DNA from: Prolixibacteraceae bacterium
GTDB taxonomy: Bacteria > Bacteroidota > Bacteroidia > Bacteroidales > Prolixibacteraceae
DNA length: 35,889 bases
Assembly: GCA_021740385.1 (NCBI GenBank)
Contig: JAIOZY010000111.1
Coordinates: 1 to 35,889, forward strand
Direction of reading: 5' to 3'
In this document: positions 24,111-32,596 of the stretch, one piece after another
How positions within the stretch are numbered: position 1 is the first letter of the stretch
Layout: the number at the start of each line of letters is the position of its first letter
The notes under the pieces: generated by a model
Databases searched by the model: none
What the model saw: only the letters and a program-made list of their open reading frames with translations
What the model was told of the DNA's origin: nothing
Made by a program: the position numbers and the translations under genes

Positions 24111-24503
24111 TCATTTTTTGAATTTATTTCCCTTTAGTGGAGATTTCCTGAGGTAACTCATAAAACGTTTGATTTTTATACTTTCTGAAATTAGCTTTTC
24201 TTTTATAGAATCGAACTCTTCCTGTGAAAGGTAACCCTGGTCGAGTGCACGGTACATTTGTGACCGGGTTTCACCTGCAGAACCTTTTGAAATTGAAAGA
24301 AAATTGTTGAACTCTTTATTGCCTTCTCTTTCAAATCCTTCGGCGATGTTATCCATGATCGAGCCGGATGAGCGCCGAACCTGATCAACCAACGAAAAAT
24401 CCTTTTTGAACAAATCCTTTCTGGTTAGTTGAGCTACTTCTTTACAAATCGTCCTTGCAAGTTGCCATATTTCCAAGTCTTCGAAGCTATTGATGGTTGA
24501 CAT
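24111..24503 (-). CDS. S23-type four-helix-bundle protein
   Basis: A 130-residue protein of the four-helix-bundle family first noted in intervening sequences of 23S rRNA. Visible marks are FEDLEIWQLARTI at the start, the central VRRSSGSIMDNIAEGFERE, and YRALDQGYLSQEEFDSI. Length is normal. It stands alone between the adaptor and pump 1, with repeat arrays on both sides, and no rRNA is nearby. Such genes are often found as apparently mobile inserts in Bacteroidota operons; function outside rRNA is unknown. It may be a passenger rather than part of the exporter. The minus-strand frame is complete, with ATG at 24503. Confidence 0.85.
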   Translation of the reverse strand: MSTINSFEDLEIWQLARTICKEVAQLTRKDLFKKDFSLVDQVRRSSGSIMDNIAEGFEREGNKEFNNFLSISKGSAGETRSQMYRALDQGYLSQEEFDSIKEKLISESIKIKRFMSYLRKSPLKGNKFKK

Positions 24504-24528
24504 AAATTCAATTTTTAATGTTTATTAT

Positions 24529-24985
24529 TTCATGTTCGCTTCGCTTCACGTTTTATACTTGCTTCGCTCGTGTTTGACGCTTCTCGTTCGATGTTTCGCT
24601 TCGCTACACGTTTGAAGTTCGCTTCGCTCACGTTTGATGCTCACTACGTTCGCGTTTGAAGTTCGCTTCGCTCACGTTTGATGCTCACTACGTTCGCGTT
24701 TGATGTTCGGCTTTGCCTCACGTTCGAAACTCAGCTTCGCTTCGTGTTTTATGATTTTCTTCGAAAATCGTTTGAATGTTTGTTCGGTGCGATCAACTCC
24801 TCAAACGTGAACGCAGTGAACTTCAAACCTTCGAACGCTCGCGCGGCGAGCTTCAAACTTTCAAACGGCTTTGCCTTCGAACCCTTCAAACGCCCGCATA
24901 GCGGGCTTCAAACTTTCAAACACGGAGTGCAGCGGAGTATCAAACTCTTCAAACGGCTTTGCCTTCAAACTATTCAAACTCAACT
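24529..24985. repeat. GTTTGA-type repeat array J
   Basis: This lies between the adaptor gene and the S23 gene, and its end reaches into the last codons of the adaptor. Left units are GTTTGATGCTCACTACGTTC and GTTTGAAGTTCGCTTCGCTC. The core GTTCGGCTTTGCCTCACG (24705) leads to the GATTTTC-TTC-GAAAATC hairpin, and the right half is inverted with CGCCCGC-ATA-GCGGGC and related stems. Same architecture as D, E and F. Confidence 0.8.
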
Positions 24986-26043
24986 TCCGACTCGTGTGCT
25001 AAATTCAAATTCCCCGAAACAATGATCGTATCGCCTACTTCAAGCGATGCCGTGCTTTTTTCAGGATTTGGAATTACCGCAAAACTTTCGGTGTTTTCGT
25101 AAATAGTATTCACATAGTTCCAATAGGCTTTGCCGTTGATAATTTTGAACAATACTTCGAAATTGTCGCGTAATACCACTGCCGATTTTGGCACCACAAA
25201 CTGGTTAGGTACTTCTTTTTCGATGAGCACGCGCACGTTCATTCCCTCCATAAGCGTGCCCGGGTTATTTACCACGGCTTTTACCCCGATCAGCCCGTTT
25301 TCGTCGACCACCGGGTTGATTTCGCTAATTTTTCCCAGGCAAATGATATCGAGGGCAAAGGGCAGTACCTGCACCGGGTCGTTTACCGCTACATCGTTCA
25401 TTTCGTTTTCCATGATATGGAAAAGCACTTCAAAGCGCGAATCATCGATCAGGGTGCAAAAGGGTTTCCCGTTGGTTTGCTCGTATTCTTTCTGGGCAAT
25501 GTTGGCAACTTTGCCTGAAAATGGGGCTCGGAGCTCACAGTCCTTCAGGTTTTTCACTGTCTTTTCGTATTCCAGTTGCGCATTCAGGTAACCCGATTTG
25601 ATTTTCACCAGCATGAGCTTTTCCTTCGAAAGGGAAGCCGAATCTTCGGGGTTGATCCCCAGGCCGATGAACATATCCTCCATTTCGAACCGGGCGCGAT
25701 CAAGGTTGGCCTGGGCCGTTTTCAGGTTCTCCAAGTAATTCGTTTTATCAAGCGCGGCAATCACTTCGTCATTTGACACGTTGTAACCGTTGGCTGTTGC
25801 AATTTTTGTGATAACCCCCTGTTGACGGAACGACAGGTCTCCCTTTCGCAGGGCTTTCAGCTTGCCGTTGGCCACGAGCTGCTTTTTAAAACTTCCCTTT
25901 TCGAGGACCATGATTTTGACTGCAGGCTTTTCCTTCAGAAGGGCCTGCTTGTCGCCCGGGGTTTCCTCTTCTGTTTTAGGGGTGCAGCCCAAAAAGGCTG
26001 CGAGAAGAAATAATAAAAAGGTTTTGATGGTCAGTTTTTTCAT
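24970..26043 (-). CDS. RND periplasmic adaptor lipoprotein
   Basis: A 357-residue adaptor from ATG 26043, chosen because MKKLTIKTFLLFLLAAFLGC gives a lipoprotein signal with Cys at 20; the frame is open 26 codons further upstream. A barrel-sandwich domain brackets a helical hairpin (LENLKTAQANLDRARFEMED and later LNAQLEYEKTVKNLKDCELR), with APFSGKVANIAQKEYEQTNG as the second lipoyl half. A beta barrel and membrane-proximal part follow with NQFVVPKSAVV. It would link the RND pumps to the TolC-like channel. First gene of the minus-strand export operon; the stop overlaps array J. Confidence 0.85.
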   Translation of the reverse strand: MKKLTIKTFLLFLLAAFLGCTPKTEEETPGDKQALLKEKPAVKIMVLEKGSFKKQLVANGKLKALRKGDLSFRQQGVITKIATANGYNVSNDEVIAALDKTNYLENLKTAQANLDRARFEMEDMFIGLGINPEDSASLSKEKLMLVKIKSGYLNAQLEYEKTVKNLKDCELRAPFSGKVANIAQKEYEQTNGKPFCTLIDDSRFEVLFHIMENEMNDVAVNDPVQVLPFALDIICLGKISEINPVVDENGLIGVKAVVNNPGTLMEGMNVRVLIEKEVPNQFVVPKSAVVLRDNFEVLFKIINGKAYWNYVNTIYENTESFAVIPNPEKSTASLEVGDTIIVSGNLNLAHESEVEFE

Positions 26044-26287
26044 TCGTATATTTCTTTTAAGTTTCTGATTAACTGTTGGGTTAATCTGTGTTTTTAACAT
26101 AACGATCGATGCCTCCCTCAAGGAACTCTCACGTGGTAATTATTTTTGTTTGTGATCGACAGAATCATATTCGTTTCATGATTCGGTTTTTGTTATAAAA
26201 ATATTAAAAGATATTAGATAATTAAATAAATTCTATTCATTTTTATATATTTTAATTTTACGAAACTGTAGAATAAAATTGAAATTT
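26044..26287. other. Divergent intergenic region between export operon and sugar-nucleotide gene
   Basis: This 244-base AT-rich region must hold the start signals of both the export operon (minus) and the decarboxylase gene (plus). I saw no clear TAnnTTTG box with a correctly placed TTTG, no palindrome of the TGCA-N7-TGCA type and no repeat. Confidence 0.3.
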
Positions 26288-27232
26288 ATGAAAAAGAGAA
26301 TATTAGTTACCGGAGGTTCAGGATTTATTGGTTCTCATCTTTGTGAACGTTTATTGAATGAAGGAAATGAAGTAATTTGCCTTGATAATTTTTTTACAGG
26401 GAAATTAGAAAAAATCATCCATCTAAAGGAAAATCCTTCTTTTGAAATTGTCAGGCATGATGTTATTTTACCCTATTATGCGGAAGTAGATGAGATTTAT
26501 AATTTGGCCTGTCCGGCTTCACCAGTCCATTATCAGTATAATCCGATAAAAACAATTAAAACGACAGTTTTAGGGGCTATTAATATGTTAGGATTAGCAA
26601 AGAGGGTTAAAGCTAAAATATTACAAGCATCGACAAGTGAAGTTTATGGCGACCCGGAGGTCCACCCTCAAACGGAAGAATATTGGGGCAATGTAAACAT
26701 AATTGGGACAAGATCTTGTTATGATGAAGGAAAACGTTGTGCCGAATCGCTTTTCATCAATTACCATAAACAAAACAATGTGCGTATCAAGATAATCAGG
26801 ATATTTAATACCTATGGACCCAAAATGGAACTTAACGATGGCCGGGTAATCTCAAATTTCATTGTACAGGCATTAAAAGGGGATAATATTACAATTTATG
26901 GCGATGGCACCCAAACCAGAAGTTTTCAATATGTTGACGATTTACTAGAAGGTATGACACGCATGATGGCAACCAGCGATAATTTTTATGGCCCAGTAAA
27001 TATTGGAAACCCAAGCGAAATATCAATGAACGAATTAGCCCAAAAAATTATGGAAATAACCGGGACAAAATCAAAAATAGTATATTCGCCCCTTCCGGCA
27101 GATGATCCAAAACAGCGGCAGCCTAATATTGACCTGGCACGAAAAAAACTAAATAACTGGGAACCTAAAGAAAATTTGACAACAGGTCTTATTAAAACAA
27201 TACACTATTTTGAAAATCTTTTATCTATATAA
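26288..27232 (+). CDS. UDP-glucuronate decarboxylase (UDP-xylose synthase), extended SDR
   Basis: A 314-residue extended short-chain dehydrogenase from ATG 26288 (a TTG at 26279 is in frame but less likely). The NAD site is [13 protein letters not shown] (7-19). [11 protein letters not shown] (113-123) and [10 protein letters not shown] (Y145, K149) are typical of UDP-glucuronate decarboxylase, as is [13 protein letters not shown]. The reaction converts UDP-glucuronate to UDP-xylose in the cytosol, feeding surface polysaccharide. It is the only clear plus-strand gene and lies next to glycosyltransferase genes. Other epimerases have different motifs at the Tyr site, so the call is fairly sure. 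Confidence 0.85.
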   Translation: MKKRILVTGGSGFIGSHLCERLLNEGNEVICLDNFFTGKLEKIIHLKENPSFEIVRHDVILPYYAEVDEIYNLACPASPVHYQYNPIKTIKTTVLGAINMLGLAKRVKAKILQASTSEVYGDPEVHPQTEEYWGNVNIIGTRSCYDEGKRCAESLFINYHKQNNVRIKIIRIFNTYGPKMELNDGRVISNFIVQALKGDNITIYGDGTQTRSFQYVDDLLEGMTRMMATSDNFYGPVNIGNPSEISMNELAQKIMEITGTKSKIVYSPLPADDPKQRQPNIDLARKKLNNWEPKENLTTGLIKTIHYFENLLSI

Positions 27233-27410
27233 GAAAATATTCCTGTGTATCACCTTTAAGTTGGATTTTGGTATTGCATAAATGGATGAAGCAACAATCG
27301 TTTTCAATGCAAAACATTGAATATGTGCATTAAAAAATACATCTGATAAAGAAACAAAAAACAACAGAATCGACTGTATGATAATTTTTTTCTATTAAAT
27401 AATCGCAATT
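27233..27410. other. Intergenic between convergent genes
   Basis: The 178 bases between the plus-strand decarboxylase and the minus-strand glycosyltransferase are AT-rich. No convincing hairpin terminator or small ORF was seen. Confidence 0.3.
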
Positions 27411-28133
27411 TTATCTTTTTAAAAGTCCATACTTAAAAATACAATATATTGCCCTTACCCCATCCTTCCAGTTTATCTTCTTTCCTTCATTATAGGTTCT
27501 GCCATAGTATGAAATTCCAACTTCATATATTCGAATATTGGGGATCCTTGATATTTTAGCAGTAATTTCTGGTTCAAAGCCAAAACGGTTTTCAACAATT
27601 GTTATTCCTTTAATTATTTCAGCACGAAATAGTTTATAACATGTTTCAATATCAGTTAAATTAAGATTTGTAAATACATTTAACAGTCCGGTTAATAATT
27701 TATTTCCAACGCTATGCCAATAGAATAGTATTCGATGAGGTTTGCCACCCATAAACCTGGAACCATAAACAACATCTGCAAAGCTATTAACCATTGGTTT
27801 AAGTAAGTTGTTATATTCTGCTGGGTCGTATTCCAAATCCGCATCTTGTATTATTATGAAATCGCCATTTGCCCTTTCAAATCCGTTACGTAAAGCAGCT
27901 CCTTTGCCTTGGTTTTTGTCATGCTTTATATATTGGATTGTAAGATTTGGATTTTTTTTAATGAAAGAAATTATTTTCCTCTCCGTATCATCTGTCGAAC
28001 AGTCATTCACAATTACAAGTTCCTTTTCTATTTGAAAATCAATATCGGTATTTTTCAGTTTTTCTAGTAGACTTAGGATCGTATTTGATTCATTAAAAGC
28101 AGGGATCACGATTGACAATAATTTGTTTTTCAT
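27411..28133 (-). CDS. Family 2 glycosyltransferase (dolichol-phosphate mannosyltransferase-like)
   Basis: A 240-residue GT2 enzyme. LSIVIPAFNES (6-16) opens the nucleotide-binding fold, VNDCSTDDT (42-50) and GKGAALRNGF follow, and the metal-binding motif is IIQDADLEYDP with D97 and D99. The C-terminal half has GSRFMGG and the helical LTDIETCYKLFRAEII seen in DPM1-like transferases that charge a polyprenyl phosphate. There are no C-terminal membrane helices. It acts at the inner face of the membrane. It is adjacent to a GT39-like membrane transferase, so the two may form a donor-acceptor pair. The exact sugar is unknown. Confidence 0.85.
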   Translation of the reverse strand: MKNKLLSIVIPAFNESNTILSLLEKLKNTDIDFQIEKELVIVNDCSTDDTERKIISFIKKNPNLTIQYIKHDKNQGKGAALRNGFERANGDFIIIQDADLEYDPAEYNNLLKPMVNSFADVVYGSRFMGGKPHRILFYWHSVGNKLLTGLLNVFTNLNLTDIETCYKLFRAEIIKGITIVENRFGFEPEITAKISRIPNIRIYEVGISYYGRTYNEGKKINWKDGVRAIYCIFKYGLLKR

Positions 28134-28219
28134 AATTTGTTTTTTCGTATTTAAATAAAGAAGTGATTGAGAAAATTATTATTAGAATTCTGTGAAAGTG
28201 AGAATAAAGTTAAAAGTAA

Positions 28220-28354
28220 TTAATCTGCTTCTTCATAATAAATGGTAATACTGACCAATAAATCATTGTTCTCCAATTTAAAATCAAGTTTGGAAAACTC
28301 ATCATATCTAGTTGTTAATATTCTGGCTTGATCAAAATCTGTAATAATAGCCAT
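28220..28354 (-). CDS. Possible 44-residue small protein between glycosyltransferases
   Basis: ATG 28354, ten bases after the GT39-like stop, opens a 44-codon frame ending in EEAD. It reads MAIITDFDQARILTTRYDEF and a later DLLVSITIYYEEAD with alternating polar and hydrophobic residues. No family recognised. Position just after a stop and ordinary amino-acid composition support it weakly; chance is possible. Confidence 0.3.
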   Translation of the reverse strand: MAIITDFDQARILTTRYDEFSKLDFKLENNDLLVSITIYYEEAD

Positions 28355-28364
28355 TATATCAATC

Positions 28365-29858
28365 TTATTTAATATTAATCAAAATAACACTTGCTCCATC
28401 TTCCTGATAATGGTCCAATTGCCGAATGCCATTTTTGAAATTTTCAAATACATAAGACTCCAAAATATTTTTATTGCTCTTTTCCAAACCTATGAAATCA
28501 GAGAAAATGAACCATACACGCCCCTTTAATTGTTTTATTTCTTTTAAATACTCATCGGGCTTACCAAAGGCATCTTTACCAAATACATAATTATGTTTTG
28601 ATAACTCGGGCATTGTGGTTTCTATATAGTATTCAATAGGATATTTTGAATAATAATTAACATAAATAATGTCATCTTTTTGAATATTTTCGTTTAAGTA
28701 TGTAAGACATTTCTTAACCTCCGACCTTTCAACCGGTATATTCAAGCAAGTTCTAACTATAATGAAGCCAACACTTAAATAAAAAAGTACACCAACCAAA
28801 ATAATCGCTATTTTTTTCTTTTCTTTATTTATGAACCTGTCTATTCCCATCGAAATAAGTAAAACGAGCAAAGGAAAAGAATAAAGAATCAGACGATGAT
28901 CAAATGGGTACATTTTAAAGGAAGACAAACACAAATGAGTGAATAAAGGGAGCATGACAAGTATTAGTAATCCCCAATCTTTTTTCGATATTATTGCATA
29001 AAAACCATAAACAATCAACGCCTGAAAGAGTAGGTACCCCCAAAAGTTATATCCAAAAAACCAGTTGTATATATACATAAATTTTTGATGCAGAAAAACA
29101 TAAAATTCTTTTGAAAGAATGTTTTGTGGCAAAAAAGCATTTTGGTTTCCCCAATACGCTCTCATAAAATTTGTTGATGGATGATTGTGAATGAATAAAA
29201 TATAGTAGGTAAGGAATGAAAAAAACCAAACCGTGAAAACAAGAACTAGATATCTAATATCCTGTTTGTTAAGCGTAAATGTGTTAATAATTAAATAAAC
29301 ACCACTGGAAAGAAAAACAATTGGGGTAATATTTGATAGAAATACGCTTACCGCACCGACCACACTAAGCAAAATACAGTTGTTTTTGATGTTATTAGAG
29401 GATTTTAATGACAAGTAATACAGCATAGTGCATATTAAAATGTCCATCATATACTGCTTTAATTCACTTGAATAGAAAAGCATTGAAAGATTCGCAATGA
29501 ACAATAGCATAGCAATGATCATTGAGCGATAATTTTTAAATAATAATTTTGCAATCATGTAGAAAAAATAGATTGCCGCCCAAAAACATATCAAGGAGAG
29601 CAGCCTTAGACCATATTCATTATAGTTAAATAAACCAGCAATGAACTTGTTAATTAAAAGATAAAGGATTGGAGCAACCTGATCATTATCTAAGGGTTTC
29701 AATAATTCCAAATAATTCCTGTTAATAAGATTCAATGCCAAGTATGATTCATCAAGCCATAAACTTCTATTAAAAAAGTATTGGAATAATGATAATACAA
29801 TGCCAAAGCCAATTATACTGAACAATAAAACTTTAACCACCTTCAATTTCATTCTCAT
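28365..29858 (-). CDS. GT39/PMT-like membrane glycosyltransferase
   Basis: A 497-residue integral membrane protein with about 11 hydrophobic segments over residues 1-370 and a soluble C-terminal tail. The first loop has SLWLDESYLALN with D36 and E37, the acidic pair typical of lipid-linked-sugar glycosyltransferases of the PMT_2/GT39 fold. The tail from about residue 380 carries charged periplasmic sequence (DIIYVNYYSKYPIEYYIETT), which is common in this group. It would use a polyprenyl-phosphate sugar to modify a glycan or protein outside the inner membrane. The GT2 gene downstream could supply that donor. Specificity unknown. Confidence 0.75.
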   Translation of the reverse strand: MRMKLKVVKVLLFSIIGFGIVLSLFQYFFNRSLWLDESYLALNLINRNYLELLKPLDNDQVAPILYLLINKFIAGLFNYNEYGLRLLSLICFWAAIYFFYMIAKLLFKNYRSMIIAMLLFIANLSMLFYSSELKQYMMDILICTMLYYLSLKSSNNIKNNCILLSVVGAVSVFLSNITPIVFLSSGVYLIINTFTLNKQDIRYLVLVFTVWFFSFLTYYILFIHNHPSTNFMRAYWGNQNAFLPQNILSKEFYVFLHQKFMYIYNWFFGYNFWGYLLFQALIVYGFYAIISKKDWGLLILVMLPLFTHLCLSSFKMYPFDHRLILYSFPLLVLLISMGIDRFINKEKKKIAIILVGVLFYLSVGFIIVRTCLNIPVERSEVKKCLTYLNENIQKDDIIYVNYYSKYPIEYYIETTMPELSKHNYVFGKDAFGKPDEYLKEIKQLKGRVWFIFSDFIGLEKSNKNILESYVFENFKNGIRQLDHYQEDGASVILINIK

Positions 29859-30003
29859 ATTGTAATGTATTAAGTCATTCCTTGTAAAAAAGTATTGCTC
29901 ACATTCAATTTTCCCATTCTATTTTTTAAACTTAAATGGTTCGGTATCTTTGCATTGATCCCGTTCTCAAAACTATAACTATTCTCACCATTTAAAACTG
30001 TTA

Positions 30004-31794
30004 TTATTGTTTTTTATTCATATTGAGCTTTCCTAAAAATTCAAAAGAATCCCTATGATAGGCCTTTGATATAGAATGCTTTCCTTTGTCCTTCTTTTCT
30101 ATAAGCACCGGATATACTCCTTGCTTGTTTGCTTCTTTAATATAGTGTTTGGTTTGCGCTATGGGTACTGCCTTATCCTCAGTACTATGAACAATACATA
30201 CCGGGACATTTGCTAAATGTTTTACCAGGTTTATAGGGGAATTTCTATCTTCGCCATAAGTTATTGGTCCATGGGCTGCAACTCCTGCAAACCTATCAGG
30301 GTTTCGCGATGCAATGATCAAGGCACGCATCCCCCCAACGCAATCCCCATCAAGATAAATTTTTGTTGGGTCAATGTTATAATCTTTTTCCAAAGTTGAA
30401 ATGATTCCCTTAATGTCCTCATCGGCATCGGGTACTGTATAGTTGGTCCCCCTTAAAAATGCCCATGCAATCGAAAAACCATATTCTTTTGCCAAATAAG
30501 CATCAATGTGTATCTGATCTAAACTACTTATGTACCAACTGGTTGTAATGTCGTCACCTTCAAGGGCATAAGGCACCATTATGATTACCGGTTTTGAAGC
30601 GATTTCTTCGGGGTTGCCAATCCCTTGAAACAGGAAATAGAAGTCTTTATTCTGTTTTTCTGAGTAATACGATTTCAGAAAAGTGCCTTCACATCCAATA
30701 AAGTGCTTGTTATTATTGTGAAATTGCAGCAGGTTATATAAGTTAAACCCATAAAAAACACTATTGTTTTTCCAATATTGATTTTCATACCTGGATAAGC
30801 TATCCGGTACAACCGTGCTCAAATAGTTAAAACGATCAAAAGATATAATGATTTCATTCAGGTATTTTTGATCACAGTTAAGTTGGGCAATCTGTGCACC
30901 CATTTGTTGCCCTAAAGTTTCAAGGTCACCTTTATATACTTTTTCTTCCATCGTATAACCCGATGAAATGAGCCTCACCGTATAGAAGCCATCTTCAAGG
31001 TGCTCAAGGTTCTTCAAACAGAGGTATTGGTTTTCTAATTCGTGATTTTCAAACGTTTTTGTCAGTTGTACAATTGAGTCACTTTTGAGTACTTCGACTT
31101 TCCCATTTAGGAAAGGCCCTACATATACAAAAAGAGAGTCAGAGAAATTGGGGTTCATGATGAAATCGCTCAAACAATTGTCAAAAAAAACCTGGTTGGC
31201 GATTATAAAGTTGGAAATTGTTAAGTTAAATTTCCATGACAGGACATTGTTCCCACGGCTTACTTTTACAAAAATTTTATTGCTCCCCTTTTTAATTTTA
31301 ACCGGTACTAACCTGTCGCCAAGTTTATTTGTGTTCTTCTTCCAATAATCTTTGATCACTACTTCACCGTTCAACCAAATTTTATATGCAAAACTACCGT
31401 CAACAATGAAAACAACATCCTGATCGGCTTCGCTATTAAATGTTGAATACAAATAAACATTACTCAATTGTTTTAAGCTATCGCCGCCATAGGACAAAAA
31501 GTCAATACTTCCAAATTTGTCATCAACCCTGAATGAATTAACGGGTTCAGGTATTTTCAATAAATCAGTTTGACTGAAATGCTCCTCATCGATATCGAAT
31601 TCGTTTAAGTTTTTTATGAAAAAAGTTGCAGACGGGTCAACCTGTAACGTATCAAACTTAAAAGGGCCAATAAAGTCCCATGCTTTTAAAGCGGTGTGCT
31701 CAAATCCACTTTCAGGAATAAGCACCTCATTTTTGCAAGAAAATAGTATACAAAAAGTAGCGATTAAGAGATAATTAATGATTCTTTTCTTCAT
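30004..31794 (-). CDS. Lipoprotein alpha/beta hydrolase with Cys nucleophile
   Basis: A 596-residue lipoprotein: MKKRIINYLLIATFCILFSC, lipobox Cys 20. Residues 30-200 look like a beta-rich domain with YKIWLNGEVVIKDYWKKN, resembling a carbohydrate-binding or jelly-roll module. Residues 400-590 form an alpha/beta hydrolase of the prolyl-oligopeptidase/esterase type. The nucleophile elbow reads YLDGDCVGGMRAL, with Cys 485 where Ser is normal. Asp 540 (HSTEDKAVP) and His 573 (KGKHSIS) complete a triad. Cys at this position is known in dienelactone hydrolases. The enzyme is exposed in the periplasm or on the surface. Substrate unknown; neighbours give little guidance. Confidence 0.8.
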   Translation of the reverse strand: MKKRIINYLLIATFCILFSCKNEVLIPESGFEHTALKAWDFIGPFKFDTLQVDPSATFFIKNLNEFDIDEEHFSQTDLLKIPEPVNSFRVDDKFGSIDFLSYGGDSLKQLSNVYLYSTFNSEADQDVVFIVDGSFAYKIWLNGEVVIKDYWKKNTNKLGDRLVPVKIKKGSNKIFVKVSRGNNVLSWKFNLTISNFIIANQVFFDNCLSDFIMNPNFSDSLFVYVGPFLNGKVEVLKSDSIVQLTKTFENHELENQYLCLKNLEHLEDGFYTVRLISSGYTMEEKVYKGDLETLGQQMGAQIAQLNCDQKYLNEIIISFDRFNYLSTVVPDSLSRYENQYWKNNSVFYGFNLYNLLQFHNNNKHFIGCEGTFLKSYYSEKQNKDFYFLFQGIGNPEEIASKPVIIMVPYALEGDDITTSWYISSLDQIHIDAYLAKEYGFSIAWAFLRGTNYTVPDADEDIKGIISTLEKDYNIDPTKIYLDGDCVGGMRALIIASRNPDRFAGVAAHGPITYGEDRNSPINLVKHLANVPVCIVHSTEDKAVPIAQTKHYIKEANKQGVYPVLIEKKDKGKHSISKAYHRDSFEFLGKLNMNKKQ

Positions 31795-31849
31795 CTGTGA
31801 AATTTTTGATAAAATGAGCTATTCATATTCATATATTGTACACTGTCAA

Positions 31850-32140
31850 TTAATTTACTAAGGTGGCATCAATTTTTTTGATCAGGTAAGCGGCGGGCAT
31901 GATTTCAATATCGGAAACGGTGTTTTGAACAAGGCCGGGGAATTGGGCATCGGAGATGATACGAAGCGAATCGTGCTGCTGCACGAGCGTTAGTTCCGAT
32001 TGCAGTATCTTTTCGCCCAGTGCGTAATACTCCAGCACTCCGCTGCCCGCGTACGAGTAATGCCCGGGCATGTTCCCGATAAGGACGTATTTAAATAGGG
32101 TTAATTCCTTCCCAACAAGATTTAATAGCTGAATGGTCAT
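31850..32140 (-). CDS. Small protein of unknown function, possibly a gene fragment
   Basis: A 96-residue protein starting MTIQLLNLVGKELTLFKYVL and containing MPGHYSYAGSG and LTLVQQHDSLRIISDAQFPG. Beta-rich with no membrane helix or signal peptide. Base composition is higher in GC than the flanks, as in the MG2 gene to the right. Family not recognised. A broken lipoprotein start lies 124 bases upstream, so it may be the C-terminal part of a decayed secreted protein. It could also be a small cytosolic protein. Confidence 0.4.
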   Translation of the reverse strand: MTIQLLNLVGKELTLFKYVLIGNMPGHYSYAGSGVLEYYALGEKILQSELTLVQQHDSLRIISDAQFPGLVQNTVSDIEIMPAAYLIKKIDATLVN

Positions 32141-32263
32141 TTGTTCATAGTTTTATTATTGGTTTCATTTTAATGCCTTTGGAAAATTATTTTTGTATTA
32201 AAATACAATGCCTGATATCCACGGATTGCAAATTCTATACAACTGCTCATAAGTATCAGAATA

Positions 32264-32416
32264 TCAACTCTCCCAAAATTGGCTTTGATGCTTGAAAATT
32301 AACAGTTGTTCTATCGTTTTTAATAAGATTTTGCGCTTATTGGGTGAAACCGCACAAGCGGGGTTGGTGCACGAAGCCAGGGTTAGGAGGAGGATGAGAG
32401 CAAGTAGATTATTCAT
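32264..32416 (-). pseudogene. Truncated lipoprotein start (50 codons)
   Basis: ATG 32416 opens a clear lipoprotein signal, MNNLLALILLLTLASC, with a lipobox Cys at 16, then TNPACAVSPNKRK and a stop after 50 codons. The tail QLLIFKHQSQFWES does not look like a folded domain, so a frameshift or deletion is likely. It may be the displaced start of the protein at 31850-32140. Family not recognised. Confidence 0.4.
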
Positions 32417-32596
32417 AGTATGATTTGGTTAAGATAATTAAATAATTACAGTTTATATTTTTATTTATTATGGGTTAAGGCAAAACTCTGATTGCGAACA
32501 TAGGAGAAGTTAAAAATCACCGCATAATTCTTCATCGTGTATTTATTTGTAATGTGCCAATTATTAGCAAATCATTGTAGTTGTTTTTTGATAAGC

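Noticed and set aside
9478-24985. The repeat arrays as CRISPR arrays
   Set aside because: Units are contiguous and varied, without unique spacers of constant length. They switch orientation within an array, and no cas gene is present.
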